Shown: positions 28,850-39,971, counted from the first letter of the stretch. The stretch: DNA of 64,000 nucleotides from Acidobacteriota bacterium (GCA_016716905.1 JADJUS010000004.1:1116001-1180000), one strand, 5' to 3'. Program-made: numbers and translations. Notes: generated by a model not told the origin, from the sequence alone.

Positions 28850-31315
28850 ATGCTCAACGATCTTCGATACGCGTGGGGGCAGCTTCGACGGACGACGGGA
28901 TTCACGGTGGTCGCCGTCGTCACGCTCGGGCTTGGGATCGCTGCCAACACCACATTCTTCGGGCTGATCGACGCGGCCGTGTGGCGGCCCATGCGCGCGA
29001 TCAGTCTCGAGGATACGTATGACGTGCAGGTGGTCCGCCCACCTCGACCCCGTGTACCCGGCCAGAAGGGGTTCTTCGACTGGTCGCAGCGCCCCTTGAC
29101 GTTGCCGCAACTGGAGTACCTGAAGTCGGTTCCCGAGTTGGGCATCGTCGCGGTCGGTGGCATCAGTGGGCGCAAGGTCACCGCGCAGACCGCCCACGAC
29201 GCCGGGCGCCTGGCAATGGAGATCACGCGGGGTGACTACGCCGGCGTGACCCGTATGCGGCCGATCCACGGACGGCTCGCTGGCCTCGCGAATGATGGTC
29301 CGGGCACCGGGGCGCAGCTCGTGATCAGCGAGCGAATCTGGAGGCTGTGGTTCAGGGCTGACGTTGCGTCCGTTGGCCGCGACACGATCAGGATCAACCA
29401 GCAGGCGTTTACCGTGGCCGGCGTGGTGCCGGCTGCCCAGTCTCATCAGGGCACAGACATCTGGATGGCCGCAGAGACCTGGACGGGCGCTGACCCAACT
29501 ATGGCAGATGGATTCGCCTCTTCGCTGGTACGGTTCCGCCCGGGCGCCGATCCCGAACGCCTGCGTCAGATGATTGACCAGTCGCTGGCGGCGGGCCCAG
29601 CGCCACCGCTGTCTGAATTCAGGACGCGCCTGGGTACTTTCGCTCCGGCGCTGGCGCAGGCGTCGACGGTGCGAATGACCTGGCTTGTGATGGCGCTCTC
29701 GATACTGGTGTTGTTCGCCGCATGCGCGAACCTGGCGAACATGCTCTATGCGCGTGCGGCGGCGCGGACCGGAGAGATTGCCGTTCGGCTGGCGCTCGGC
29801 GCCAGCCCGGCCAGGGTGTTCAGGCTCTTTGTGTTCGAGGCCGCCATCATCGCCGGCCTCGCGGCACTTGCCGGCGCGACGCTGGCCTGGCTGGGGCTGC
29901 GATATGTGAACAACGCCCTGCCAGGCGCGACGCTGGATCGCTATACCGGGATGCCTCTCGACATTTCACCCGACTGGCGCATGTTCGTGTATGCCGTTGC
30001 CGCGGGTGGCTTCGCGGCGCTCGTGGTGGGTGGGCTGACGGCGTGGCGGGGCAGCCGCACATCGCCCCTCCGCTTGTGTGGTTCGTCTGGCACCGCTCAA
30101 AGCACGAGTAGCGGCGGCACATGGACGCGCACAGCACTGGTCGCGGTGCAGGTCGGCGCAGCCGTCGTCTTGCTGCTTGGGACCGGGTTGTATTTGATTC
30201 GTGCGCTGTCGGAAGACGCGGCGTCCCATACGTTCGAGACCAGCAGACTTGCGACGGCGCAGATCGTGTTCGATGGGGATCGGTTCAATGCGACCCAGGT
30301 GCCGGATATGTTGCAGCGCGTGGTGACAGCCGTCGAGCAGCTCGAGGGAATCGACGCCGGCGCAATTGCCGATGGCATGTTCGGAGCGATGTATGCGCGG
30401 GCCAACGGCATGCTGAGTCTCACGGCCGAGGACGAGCGGGAACCGGGCACGCTGAGCCGTCGCCGGCTGTTGACGGGGTTGCAAGCCGCTGTATCTCCTG
30501 GTTTTTTGGACGTGCTTGGCCTCAAAGTGCTGAGTGGGCGCAATCTTCGCCCCACTGATCTTGATGGCGCACCCGAAGTCGTGTTGATCAGCGAAACCGC
30601 CGCCCGGACACTGTGGCCGGAGATGGACCCGCTTGGCAGGCGCGTTCGCCTTGCGGGCGATCGCCGGTGGTTCACCGTGGTTGGCACATTCGAAGATCCG
30701 ATGCGTCAGGGGCAGGCGGCCTCGTCGACGTGCAGTCCGTGTGTGGCCCTCACGTCATGGGCGCAAATGAAGGGGCACCGGGAATGGCTCGTCGTCTTGC
30801 GAGCGGAACGGCCTGGCGTCGCGGTGCAGCAGTTGAGGCCGGCCGTGGATGCCATCAATCCGGACGTTCCCGTCTTCAACGCGACCGTGGCGGACCGTTC
30901 GATCTTCAGCGCAACCAATGCGGCGATTGCGCTCAGCGGCCTGGTCGGAGTGCTCGGACTGGTGTCGCTCGCCATCGCGGCACTCGGCGTCTACGGCGTC
31001 ATGTCGTATTCGGTGAGCCGCCGCACAAAGGAGTTCGGCATTCGCCTCGCCCTTGGCGCCACGCCGTCTCGCATCGTGCGTGCGGTGGTAGACGACGCGG
31101 TGCATCTGGTGCTGGTCGGTCTGCTGCCGGGCGTGTTGCTGGCGAGCTGGGCCACACGTGCGTTCGAGGCGCGAATCGTGAATCTCATGCCGAATGACAT
31201 CCCGACATGGTTCGCGGTGCCGACGCTCATCTTGATGATCGGCATCTTCGCCGCCTGGATCCCGGCGCGCCGCGCGTCGCGCGTCGACCCGAACGTCGCG
31301 CTCCGAGAGCTGTAG
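28850..31315 (+). CDS. MacB/FtsX-type ABC transporter permease (ADOP-like)
   Basis: 821 residues. The N-terminus MLNDLRYAWGQLRRTTGFT plus membrane helix (VVAVVTLGLGIAANTTFFGLI) is the usual ADOP start. A MacB-PCD periplasmic domain follows. The first FtsX domain spans about residues 285-400 (ILVLFAACANLANMLYARAA, RTGEIAVRLALGASPARV) and the second about 695-821 (RRTKEFGIRLALGATPSRIV), ending PARRASRVDPNVALREL. A second PCD lies between. No ATPase gene is adjacent, as is common for these duplicated orphan permeases. Substrate unknown. It is bracketed by matching inverted repeats. Confidence 0.92.
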   Translation: MLNDLRYAWGQLRRTTGFTVVAVVTLGLGIAANTTFFGLIDAAVWRPMRAISLEDTYDVQVVRPPRPRVPGQKGFFDWSQRPLTLPQLEYLKSVPELGIVAVGGISGRKVTAQTAHDAGRLAMEITRGDYAGVTRMRPIHGRLAGLANDGPGTGAQLVISERIWRLWFRADVASVGRDTIRINQQAFTVAGVVPAAQSHQGTDIWMAAETWTGADPTMADGFASSLVRFRPGADPERLRQMIDQSLAAGPAPPLSEFRTRLGTFAPALAQASTVRMTWLVMALSILVLFAACANLANMLYARAAARTGEIAVRLALGASPARVFRLFVFEAAIIAGLAALAGATLAWLGLRYVNNALPGATLDRYTGMPLDISPDWRMFVYAVAAGGFAALVVGGLTAWRGSRTSPLRLCGSSGTAQSTSSGGTWTRTALVAVQVGAAVVLLLGTGLYLIRALSEDAASHTFETSRLATAQIVFDGDRFNATQVPDMLQRVVTAVEQLEGIDAGAIADGMFGAMYARANGMLSLTAEDEREPGTLSRRRLLTGLQAAVSPGFLDVLGLKVLSGRNLRPTDLDGAPEVVLISETAARTLWPEMDPLGRRVRLAGDRRWFTVVGTFEDPMRQGQAASSTCSPCVALTSWAQMKGHREWLVVLRAERPGVAVQQLRPAVDAINPDVPVFNATVADRSIFSATNAAIALSGLVGVLGLVSLAIAALGVYGVMSYSVSRRTKEFGIRLALGATPSRIVRAVVDDAVHLVLVGLLPGVLLASWATRAFEARIVNLMPNDIPTWFAVPTLILMIGIFAAWIPARRASRVDPNVALREL

Positions 31316-31358
31316 GCGGGCGGACGCCTCGGGCGCCCTCGGCGCCCGTCTCGCCCGC
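31316..31358. terminator. Possible stem-loop terminator after the permease gene
   Basis: Inner stem GGGCGCC-CTC-GGCGCCC (31331-31347) lies inside an outer pair GCGGGCG/CGCCCGC, one base after the stop codon. No T-run follows, so termination is uncertain. Confidence 0.4.
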
Positions 31359-31360
31359 TT

Positions 31361-31613
31361 CAATTGAGGGTTGAGGATTGAGCGATTGAGGATCGGGATG
31401 GCACGGATGGCTGATTGCTGATGGTCGATCGGCAATTGTGGGATTGAGGGATCGCGGGATCTCTGGATTTCGAGATGGCGCGATCGAGCCATCGCACGAT
31501 CGCAGCGATCAGCGATCCCGCGATCCCCCCATCCGCCAATTCCCATCAGCGATCCTCAATCAGCAATCCGTAAAATCCCGATCCTCAATCACTCAATCCT
31601 CAACCCTCAATTG
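31361..31613. repeat. Inverted-repeat element downstream of the permease (family B)
   Basis: Arms of 39 bases (31361-31399 and 31575-31613) match as inverted copies at 38 of 39 positions. The right half shares the core GCCAATTCCCATCAGCGATC with the upstream copy. The interior holds further GATCG/CGATC inversions. No gene is visible in 31316-31630. Confidence 0.85.
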
Positions 31614-31630
31614 CATGCCGGCTCCCGGTG

Positions 31631-32764
31631 TCATCGGCGCTGGATCGCGAACTTCTGCACCCGCCGCCCCGTGGACGCCTCGCCCACGTAAAGGTTGCCT
31701 TGCGAGTCCACGCTCATGCCGTGTGGGCGCAGCATCTGTCCCACTTGCCGGCCGCCGTGGCCGAATTCGCCGACGACCTCGAGCGTGGAACGCCGAAGGA
31801 CCCACACTTTGTGATTCGTGCCGTCGGCCATGTAGAGCCACTGCTGTTGGGCATCCGGTGAGAGCACGATCACAAAGGCCGACCCAGACGAGAGCGTGGC
31901 AGGGGCGATCACTTTCTCGGCCAGGAACTTGCCCGACTGATCGAACACCTGGATGCGGTTGCCGCGACGGTCGGCCACATAGATCCGGCCGTCGTTTGAG
32001 CCCGTCAGACCGTGCACCGTCGAGAACTGTGTCGGCAGGGCGCCGCTCATCATGGATTTCGGGTCGAACTTCGCGGTGTCGTCGGGAGGCTTGCCGTAGG
32101 CGCCCCAGTGGCGGAGATACTTGCCCGTGGCGCCGTCCACCACAATCACGCGCCGGTTCCGGTACCCGTCGGCGATAAACGCCTCGTTGGTTTTCGGGTC
32201 CACCCAGATGCCGGCCGGACCGCCCATCAGGGTCGTGTCGGCGCTTCCGGCATTTTTGTCATGCTGGCCGATGGTGAGCAGGAGTTTGCCGTCGCGCGTG
32301 AACTTCATCACACGGTGGTGCTGATAACTGCCAATCCAGACATGGTCGTTGTGATCCACGAAGATGCCGTGCGGGTTGCGCGGCCAGTTTGACGTGTCGT
32401 CCATCGGACCCGTGCCCCAGCCCTGGACGATCTTCCCAGTCGCATCGAACTCCAGCACTGTGGGTGCCGCTTGGCAGCACGTGGCGATGGGCGGCGTCTG
32501 CGTCATGGACGTCTCTTCCTCGGTCAGCGTTTCGGGAAGGTGCGTCACCCAGACATGATTCTTCGCGTCCACGAACACGCCAGTGACGGCGCCAGGATCC
32601 AGTTGTTGGGCATCTCGAGCGGCCAGCTCGGATCCACCTTGAAGACCGGCGCCCCGGCCACCGGCTTGGCCTGGCCCGCAAGGGGAGGCCCCGTCAGGAC
32701 GACGGCGAACGTGGCGGCACAGGCGACCAGCGCGAGCGAACGTGCAAGGGGGGTGGTTCAGCAT
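31631..32764 (-). CDS. NHL-repeat propeller protein, secreted (two frameshifts)
   Basis: The N-terminal signal (LARSLALVACAATFAVVL) appears only after allowing an indel in the C-run near 32740. A missing G near 32585 then joins MPNNWIL to GAVTGVFVDAKNHVWVTHLP. The body carries NHL blades (NPHGIFVDHNDHVWIGSYQ, GGPAGIWVDPKTNEAFIADG, TVHGLTGSNDGRIYVADRRG, RPHGMSVDSQGNLYVGEAS). About 377 residues. Related proteins are annotated as peptidyl-alpha-hydroxyglycine lyase-like, but no catalytic assignment is possible here. Confidence 0.85.
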   Translation of the reverse strand: MLNHPPCTFARAGRLCRHVRRRPDGASPCGPGQAGGRGAGLQGGSELAARDAQQLDPGAVTGVFVDAKNHVWVTHLPETLTEEETSMTQTPPIATCCQAAPTVLEFDATGKIVQGWGTGPMDDTSNWPRNPHGIFVDHNDHVWIGSYQHHRVMKFTRDGKLLLTIGQHDKNAGSADTTLMGGPAGIWVDPKTNEAFIADGYRNRRVIVVDGATGKYLRHWGAYGKPPDDTAKFDPKSMMSGALPTQFSTVHGLTGSNDGRIYVADRRGNRIQVFDQSGKFLAEKVIAPATLSSGSAFVIVLSPDAQQQWLYMADGTNHKVWVLRRSTLEVVGEFGHGGRQVGQMLRPHGMSVDSQGNLYVGEASTGRRVQKFAIQRR

Positions 32765-32848
32765 GCGCACACGATACTCATTCACCCGCCCGGCCGCAAT
32801 CGGTCAGCCGACCTTGCCAGGCCAGCCTGGAGGCGTATTATCTCGCCC

Positions 32849-34041
32849 ATGACGCTCTTCAATCGCTTCCAGAGTCTTGACGCCCCATTCGCCTTCGTCG
32901 GCATGCTGGCGGTGGGGTATCTGTCGCTGTCGGGCCAGTACGTGATCATCGGCCGCGATACGCTCGCCACCTAGCCTCGTCGTGCGATCCCGGCGATCGG
33001 CCGGAATGGAATGGCAAGGCGTGGGAGTGCGAGCCCCGCGGCCTGGCGCCGCTCAAGCGGTCTGGCCCGGGCACCGTGTTTGAAGCCGGGTCAGAGGCCG
33101 AGCCGTCCACAGCCAAGTACGCCATGACGGTGGTCGATCATCCGTTCGAATCGCCGTTCCCCTACATCGACAAGACCATGCAGCTTGGCTACAACTCCAA
33201 AGACGGCCTCCGGAACAGCTCGACGGAGGCTGCGGTGTATCTGCAGTTCGAAAGCAAATACCAGCTCAACAATTCTCCCGACCCCGGCCAGAAGGTCTAT
33301 GAGACGCACCTGACAGGCGTAGACACGAAGGGCGTGGAGCATCGCCACTACTCCAACGCATCCGCCTGGGATGGGTCGTTCGGCATCACCTCGATTGCCG
33401 CGACGACGCTGAATTTCATGAACTGGAATGACGTGCTGCTCGCACAACTGCTCGACAGGAGTTCGCCGCGAATGTGCCCCTGGTGAATGCGACCGACGCG
33501 AACGTGAAGTTCCAGGTGACCAACGCAGACCGGTCGGCCACGAATTTCCGGATCGCAGACTCGGGCAACTCCATGCGGCACGCGTTGACGATCGATGCGG
33601 GCACCAGGGACGCGCTGAACATCACCAACACGGATGGCAACTCAACCCACCTGACGATAAGGTCGGGCGCAAGCAACGCCAACTTCGCGCAGCTGGTGCA
33701 GGACGCGACAGCCACCGGCGACTTCGCCATCGTCACCGGCGTGCCGGCGGCCGCCATCAAGATGCTCACCGGCACGGCGGGTTCAAGGTGCAGACCCCGA
33801 CGTTCGGCGCGGCGCTGGAAGTGACAGACGATGGCGTCACGCGGGCCGGGGCCTTGAGGTGACCGGGGCGGTCTATAGCGGATCCACCAGCGGGCCGTCG
33901 TGGACGTCGGGCGCCGGGAGTCCCGAGGGCGTGTTGGCCGCACCGGTTGGCAGCATGTATTCGCGCACGGACGGCGGTCCTGGTACCACGTTGTACGTCA
34001 AAGAGCAGGGCACGGGGAACACGGGCTGGGTGGCCAAGTAG
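32849..34041 (+). CDS. Fibre-like surface or phage-tail-type protein (four or more frameshifts)
   Basis: The proposed start is the ATG at 32849 (MTLFNRFQSLDAPFAFVGML), a hydrophobic N-terminus. In other frames follow CDPGDRPEWNGKAWECEPRG, SPFPYIDKTMQLGYNSKDGL, then NVPLVNATDANVKFQVTNAD, repeated N-x-T/D-rich segments (LTIDAGTRDALNITNTDGNS), FKVQTPTFGAALEVTDDGVT, and the end SPEGVLAAPVGSMYSRTDGG plus LYVKEQGTGNTGWVAK. The last block is typical of tail-fibre-like and trimeric surface proteins. Breaks lie near 32972, 33460, 33780 and 33845. No other phage genes are near, so a cell-surface protein is at least as likely. Confidence 0.5.
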
Positions 34042-34137
34042 AAACTTGTCAGCGCGTTACAGAATCGACGCTTGCCTCGGGTTGCCCGCGACATTAGAAT
34101 GGCCGCCACCCTTTCCCGCAATCCGTAGGAGTCGGTC

Positions 34138-37100
34138 ATGCGTAACAGGTTAGTTCTCAGCTTGGCGCTGGTGGCGGCAGCTCTGTTTACGAGCTCCAGC
34201 CTGCGGTCGGCCGCGTTTACAGGCACTATTGCCGGCACGGTGACGGAGGATAGCGGGTCAACGCCGCTGGTGGGGATCACTGTCACGGCGTACAACTCAA
34301 GCGGGAGCTGGATGGGCTCCGATACGACGATCGCCGGTGGTGTTGATGACATTCCCGGCCTGGCGCCGGGCACCTACTACGTCCGGACGTCCAACAGCGC
34401 CGGGTATGTGGACGAGGCGTGGGACGACCAGGAATGTGTGGCTTGCAACGTCCAGACGACCGGCGCGCCGGTCGTGGTTGTTGACAGCGCGACCACGACC
34501 ATCGACTTTGAGCTGGCGCTGGGCGGCACCATCTCCCGGAACGGTGCTCGGCGCGGGAAACCCACTTGAGCAGAACGTCCCCGTGGGCACCAGCGTGTTT
34601 GTGACCATCGCCGATGCGGGGAACCAGTTCGTCGTCGGCGTCTCCACACCATTGCCGGCGGCCTGTTCACCACCCCGGCGCTGCCGGCGGGCACGTACTT
34701 CGCCAGAGTGTCGACCAACCTTGGCTATATCAATGAAATCTGGAACAACGTCCAGTGCCAGTTCAGCTGCCAGCTGACCAGCGCCGCCCCCATCGTCGTG
34801 ACCGCGGGCGGCACCGCGTCGGGCATCAATTTTGACCTTGAGCAGGGCGCCCGGTTTTCGGGGTCCGTCGAGAACGGTGGGTCGACCGCACTGGCCGGTG
34901 TCCAAATCGACGTCCGGAATATCGCCAACCAGTCGGTGGCCTCAGCCACCACGGCCGCAGACGGCACCTTTACGACAAGCCCCGGCGTCCCGGCCGGCGA
35001 CTACTTCCTGAAGACGTCGAACGCGCCGTCGTACATCAACGAAACCAACGACGGCCAGCCGTGTATCGGCTTCTGCGACCTTGAGGGCCGGACTCCGGTC
35101 ACAGCGGCTGCAGGCTCCCTGACCACCGGCGTCGATTTTGTGCTCGACCCTGGCGGCAGCATCTCCGGCACCGTCCTCAACGCACTGTCAGCCCCGTTGC
35201 AGAACGTGACCGTCAACGTGGTGTCGATTACCGGTTCCACGATTACCTCTGGTTTCACGAATGCGGCAGGGCAGTTTACGTCGCGCGACGGGTTACTGCC
35301 CGGCACCTACTACCTGACAACCACCAACGGCCTTGGCTACATCAACCAGGTCTACCCGGCCATTCCGTGCCTGCCGAGCTGCACGGTGTCGTCGGGCACG
35401 CCCGTCAATATCGTGGGGACCGGCAGCGTGACCGGAATCAACTTCTCGATGGTGGCAGGTGGGCGTATCACCGGCCATGTCACCGGCGCCGGCGGCGTTG
35501 ACCTGTCGGGCGTCACGGTATCTGTCATCAATGCGGCAGGCACCACGTTCTCAACCGGTTTCACGGACGCCAACGGCAACTACACCACCGGCACCGGGTT
35601 GCCGAACGGTTTCACTACCTCCGCACAGGCAACTCGCGGGGTCTGATCAACGAGGTGTACCCGGACGTCCTCTGCCAGGGCACGCTGTGTCCGTCACCGG
35701 TGGGCGTTGGCGTTCTGGTTGCGGTCACCGGAGGGGTGCTGCCGTTCGTCCCGGTCACCGTCGACATGGACCTCTCCGCAGGCGGCCGTATTTCCGGAAC
35801 CGTTGCGGATGCGGGCTCATCGGCGGCAGTTGTCGGTGCTAACGTGCAGGTCTATTCGCTCACGGGGCAGTCACTCGGGTCGGCCACAACAGACGGCCTC
35901 GGTAACTACATCAGCAGCGCTGGCCTGACCACGGGGCAGTTCTACGTAAGAACCAGCAACGCACTTGGTTATATCGACGAACTCTATGACAACGTGGTGT
36001 GCGGCTTCTCGTGCCAGCTCAGCCTCGGCACCGATGTCGGCGTCACCACCGGCGCCGTGACGTCAGGCGTCGACTTCGGCCTCTCCTGGGCGGCACCATC
36101 ACTGGCACGGTCACGACCGGCGGCGGGGCCACGCCGCTCGGCAACCTGAACGTGCAGATTGTGAACGCGGCGACCAATGCGATCACGGGTGATACGACCG
36201 ACGCCTCGGGCAACTTCAGCGTGAAAGGCCTGCCCGACGGGCATACTACGCTCGCACAAGTAATGTGCAGGGCTACATCAATGAGGTCTACAACAACCTC
36301 CAATGTCCGCTCAACTGCACCAATATTTTGGCGCACCGCTCGTGATCGCGGGTGCCAACACCGTGGCGGGCGTGACCTTCGACCTTGAGGTCGGTGCGCG
36401 TATCGCTGGCGTGATTACTGATGACGTAAGCGGGCTGCCGATTCCCGGCGTGTCAGTCTCGATCGTTGAACTCTCGGGCTTGACGGTCGCGAACGGGACC
36501 ACCAACTCGTTGGGCGAGTACATCAGCGGCGTCGGCCTGCCGACAGGCAGCTACTACGTCCGGACGAACAACAGCCTTGGCTATATCAACGAGCTGCATA
36601 ACAACATCAGCTGCGCCACCGGGTGTTCCCTGGCAACAGGCGCGACGGTGCTCGCAACCGCTGGGAATGCACGACAGGCGTCAACTTCGGCCTGTCGGCG
36701 GGTGGCAGAGCATCGGGCCAGGTGATCGATGCCGGCACGGGTAACCCGCTTCAGGGCATCTTCGTGCAGATCTACGACGCCTCCGGCCGATCGGTCGGTG
36801 GCTCAAGCACTGATGCCTCGGGCAACTTTGTGACCGGCTCCGGCCTCTCCACCGGCACCTACTACGCGCGCACGACCAACAGTCAGGGGTACCTCGACGA
36901 GCTCTTCAACAACAAACCGTGCGTGGGTAGTTGTTCCGTGCTCGCGGGGGATGGCTTCGTGGTCACCGTGGGCGCGACCACGCCGAACATCAACTTCAGC
37001 CTGACGCAAGGTGGACGGATTTCAGGCACGATCACCGACGCCACGACGAGCGCGCCCCTCACCAGCGTCAGCGTCAGTGTGTATGACAGCACCGGCAGGT

Positions 37101-39264
37101 TCGTGGCGAGCGGTGGCACGAACTCGTTCGGCGTCTACACCACCAGCCAGGCCTGGCGACAGGCACCTACTACCTCCGCACGAACAACGGATTGGGTTAT
37201 ATCAACGAGCTGTTCGGCGGCACCGCGTGCGTGGGCAACTGCGTGGTCACGGCCGGCACGGCGATCTCGGTGACCAGCCCTGCGACCACAAGCGGTGTGA
37301 ACTTCCAATTGTCGGCCGGTGGCCGCATCAGCGGCACCGTCACCGAGTTCGGCGGTGGAGTGCTCTCCGGTGTCTCAGTGACCATCTACAACTCCGCCGG
37401 TGTGGCAGTCAGCGGCAGCAGCACCAATGCGCTCGGCATTTACCGGACCACCGCTGGCCTGCCTGACGGGACGTATACCGCACGCACGTTTAATGGCCAG
37501 GGGCTCATCAACCAGCTCTACAGTGGCACGACCTGCCTTGGCCAGTGCGATGTGACACTGGGCGCCGGAATCACCATCGCCGGCCTTGCGGAAGTGTCGG
37601 GGGTCGACTTCGCTCTGACGCGGGGCGCCCGGGTTTCAGGCACCATCACGAACGGGGGCAATCCCGTTCCTGGGGCGTTGGGCTCGGTCTACAACAGCGC
37701 CAACGTGCGGGTGGCCACTGGCCAGGCCGACGGCAGCGGCAATTTCGTCACCAGTGAGGGACTGCCGCCTGACACCTACTTCGCGAGGTCCGACAACAGC
37801 GTGGGCCTGGTCAATCAGGTGTACTCCGGTATCGACTGCTTCGTGGTGTGCGACCCGACCACCGGTACAGGGATCGCTCTCTCCGGAACCGGCATCACGG
37901 GCGGCATCAACTTCGCGCTGACACCAGACGCCGACGGCGACGCAGACGGTATCGTCAACACCATCGACCCGCTGCCCGCCGCGTTCTCGAACGACTTCAA
38001 CGACCTGCTCCAGGGCGGCACCAGCGACGGAACGATCTCGAACCGCGACACGTGGACCATCAAGGTGGGCGACGTTAGCCCGAGCGGTATCCAGATTGAC
38101 CTGTCCGGGGTGGGCGGCGCCGCAGCCACCTTCGACGTCTGCGCCCTCAACGGGACACAGCGCATCCTGCTGGATGTTGCCGGTGAAAGCGCCGTCTACG
38201 CGTGCGACGCGACGACGGGCAGCACGTCGGTGCGCGCGCTCAATGCGCTTCCGATTGTCGAACTGCGCGACCCGGCTACCGGGCCGGGCATCATCATCCA
38301 ACTGGGCACCGGACAGGGCGCAACGACGGGCAGCCCCGTGACGGCGCTCTCCAGCAACACGGACGCCATCACCGTCATCATCGTTGATGGCACCGGCTCG
38401 CCGATCGGGTCGTTCGAGCTCGACGCCGGCGAATCCGCGCTTGTGGTGGTCAATCCCGACGGCAGTGCTGATGCCGAAGTGATCGAGGGCGTCGTCGAAA
38501 TCACCGTGCGTGGTGAATCGGTGGTCCTTGAACCTGGTGAGACGTACGACTTCCCGCCGCCGGTGGGACCGGGCTACACGTTCACCGGCTTCTTCTCGCC
38601 GCTGTCGAATCCGCCGGCCGTCAATATCGAGAACGCGGGCCACGTCATCCCTGTGCTCTTCAGCCTCGGCGGTCCGCAGGGGCTGGACGTGCTGGCGCCT
38701 GGATTCCCGAAGGCGCAGCCGATGTCGTGCACGGATTGGACACCGCTCGGGCCGGCCGTGTCGACGAATGCGTTCCTGGGTGTGGGCCTGACCTATCTGG
38801 CGGGACCCGACCGCTACGCGTACCTCTGGAAGACAGACTCGGCGTGGACGGGCACCTGCCGGCAGCTGCAGGTCATGCTCGACGACGGCTCGACGCACGT
38901 GGCGAACATCAAGTTCAAGGGCTTCACCTTCACGGGCTTCTTCTCGCCGGTGAAGAATCCGCCATTCCTGAACAACGAGAACGCAGGGTCCTTCGTCCAA
39001 CTGCACTTCTCGCTGGGCGGCTTCGAGGGCTTTGATGTCTTCGCGGGTGGGTCACCGACGTCTCAGCAGATCAACTGCTCGACCAAGGCGCCCATCGGTG
39101 TACCTCAGGCCATCGGGTCACCAAGCGGCCTGCTGTACAACCCGTTCAACGGGCGCTACACCTACGTCTGGAAGACCCAAAATTCCTGGAAGAACACCTG
39201 TCGTGAATTCCAGGCTACGTTCGACGACGGCACCACCAAGACCGCTTGGTTCAAGTTCAAGTAG
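34138..39264 (+). CDS. Giant secreted repeat protein: 12 carboxypeptidase-regulatory-like repeats and two PxKF domains (several frameshifts)
   Basis: About 1,700 residues. After a signal peptide (LVLSLALVAAALFTSSSLRS) come 12 repeats of about 100 residues with the pattern GGRISGTV, PLxxVxVxxY, TYYxRTxNxxGYINELY, a CxxxC pair, then GVNFxLxxGGRISG. Repeat borders fall near 34213, 34540, 34853, 35150, 35460, 35780, 36090, 36400, 36705, 37010, 37320, 37630 and 37925. The rest has a DADGDADGIVNTIDPLP acidic loop, a beta domain and two PxKF domains (YTFTGFFSPLSNPPAVN and FTFTGFFSPVKNPPFLN). Frames shift near 34550, 34645, 35615, 36090, 36245, 36330, 36660 and 37145. It ends just before a strong terminator. 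Likely an extracellular adhesin or stalk. Confidence 0.8.
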
Positions 39265-39281
39265 TCCGGAAGTGAGTCAAC

Positions 39282-39328
39282 GACCCCGGTCGGGGCGGCA
39301 CGCGCCGCCCCTTCCGGGGTCTTCGTTT
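39282..39328 (+). terminator. Rho-independent terminator after the giant repeat protein
   Basis: Stem GACCCCGG then GGGGCGGC, loop ACGC, GCCGCCCC then CCGGGGTC, followed by TTCGTTT. Sixteen paired bases interrupted only by a 2-base internal loop. It begins 18 bases after the stop. Confidence 0.85.
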
Positions 39329-39335
39329 GTACGGC

Positions 39336-39971
39336 CTACTCGCCCTGGCCCTTGAACTGATCCCGCTCGTCCGCAAACAACAGGTTAAAACTGGTGAGCG
39401 AGCCGTAGCAGCCGGTGATGTACGCCTGCAGCTTCACCTTCCCATCGTCGGGCAGGTCCGACGCATTGATGTGTTGTTCGAGCGTCCTGAGACGATTGCG
39501 AAGCATCACGACCTTGTGAAAGAACGTTTCGATCGGCCAGGTCTTTTCCTGAAGGGAGGCATCGGCCGGCCGAAGCACCATGGTGCCGCCGCGCCACTTG
39601 GCCGCCGGCGTGACGGTGGTGGCCCCGTTCTCCTCGCGAATCACACGACGAAGCAGCAGCTCCAGATCTTCGGGATGGTCGACGGGTGTCATCGGGAGGG
39701 TCCTTTCACGTTCACTGACGATGGGAAATGGGGCCGCGGCCGCGGCCGCGGTCGCGGTCCGTGGCGCGCCTGAGTGAGAGGGCGCTCGCGACGCCATCGC
39801 GCCGGTGTCGGCATCCACTCGCGGACCACCGCGGAAGTTGTGTTCGCTGTCGCAATAACCGCAGCGCACGCGCAACGGCACACACTGCCCGTCGGTGGCG
39901 ACGATGGTGTGCATGCGGTCGGTCTTGCAGGCGCGGCAGAAGTCTTCGATGTCCTGACCAGCTCTGGGCAC
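39336..39971 (-). CDS. Zinc-ribbon protein with helical C-terminus, unknown
   Basis: 211 residues. The N-terminus has two Cys pairs, CRACKTD and CGYCDSEH, spaced as in a zinc ribbon. A Pro/Ala-rich linker (ATAAAAAAPFP) follows, then a helical domain (DLELLLRRVIREENGATTV, TFFHKVVMLRNRLRTLEQHI). No membrane segment. The family looks like the conserved hypothetical Zn-ribbon proteins of Acidobacteriota; function unknown, perhaps nucleic-acid or protein binding. Confidence 0.75.
   Translation of the reverse strand: MPRAGQDIEDFCRACKTDRMHTIVATDGQCVPLRVRCGYCDSEHNFRGGPRVDADTGAMASRAPSHSGAPRTATAAAAAAPFPIVSERERTLPMTPVDHPEDLELLLRRVIREENGATTVTPAAKWRGGTMVLRPADASLQEKTWPIETFFHKVVMLRNRLRTLEQHINASDLPDDGKVKLQAYITGCYGSLTSFNLLFADERDQFKGQGE

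Noticed and set aside
32849..34041. Prophage
   Set aside because: Only one fibre-like gene is present; no integrase, capsid, terminase or lysis genes lie nearby.
37636..39006. Minus-strand open frame of 456 codons
   Set aside because: It is antisense to the repeat and PxKF region, Arg/His-rich with no recognisable domain.
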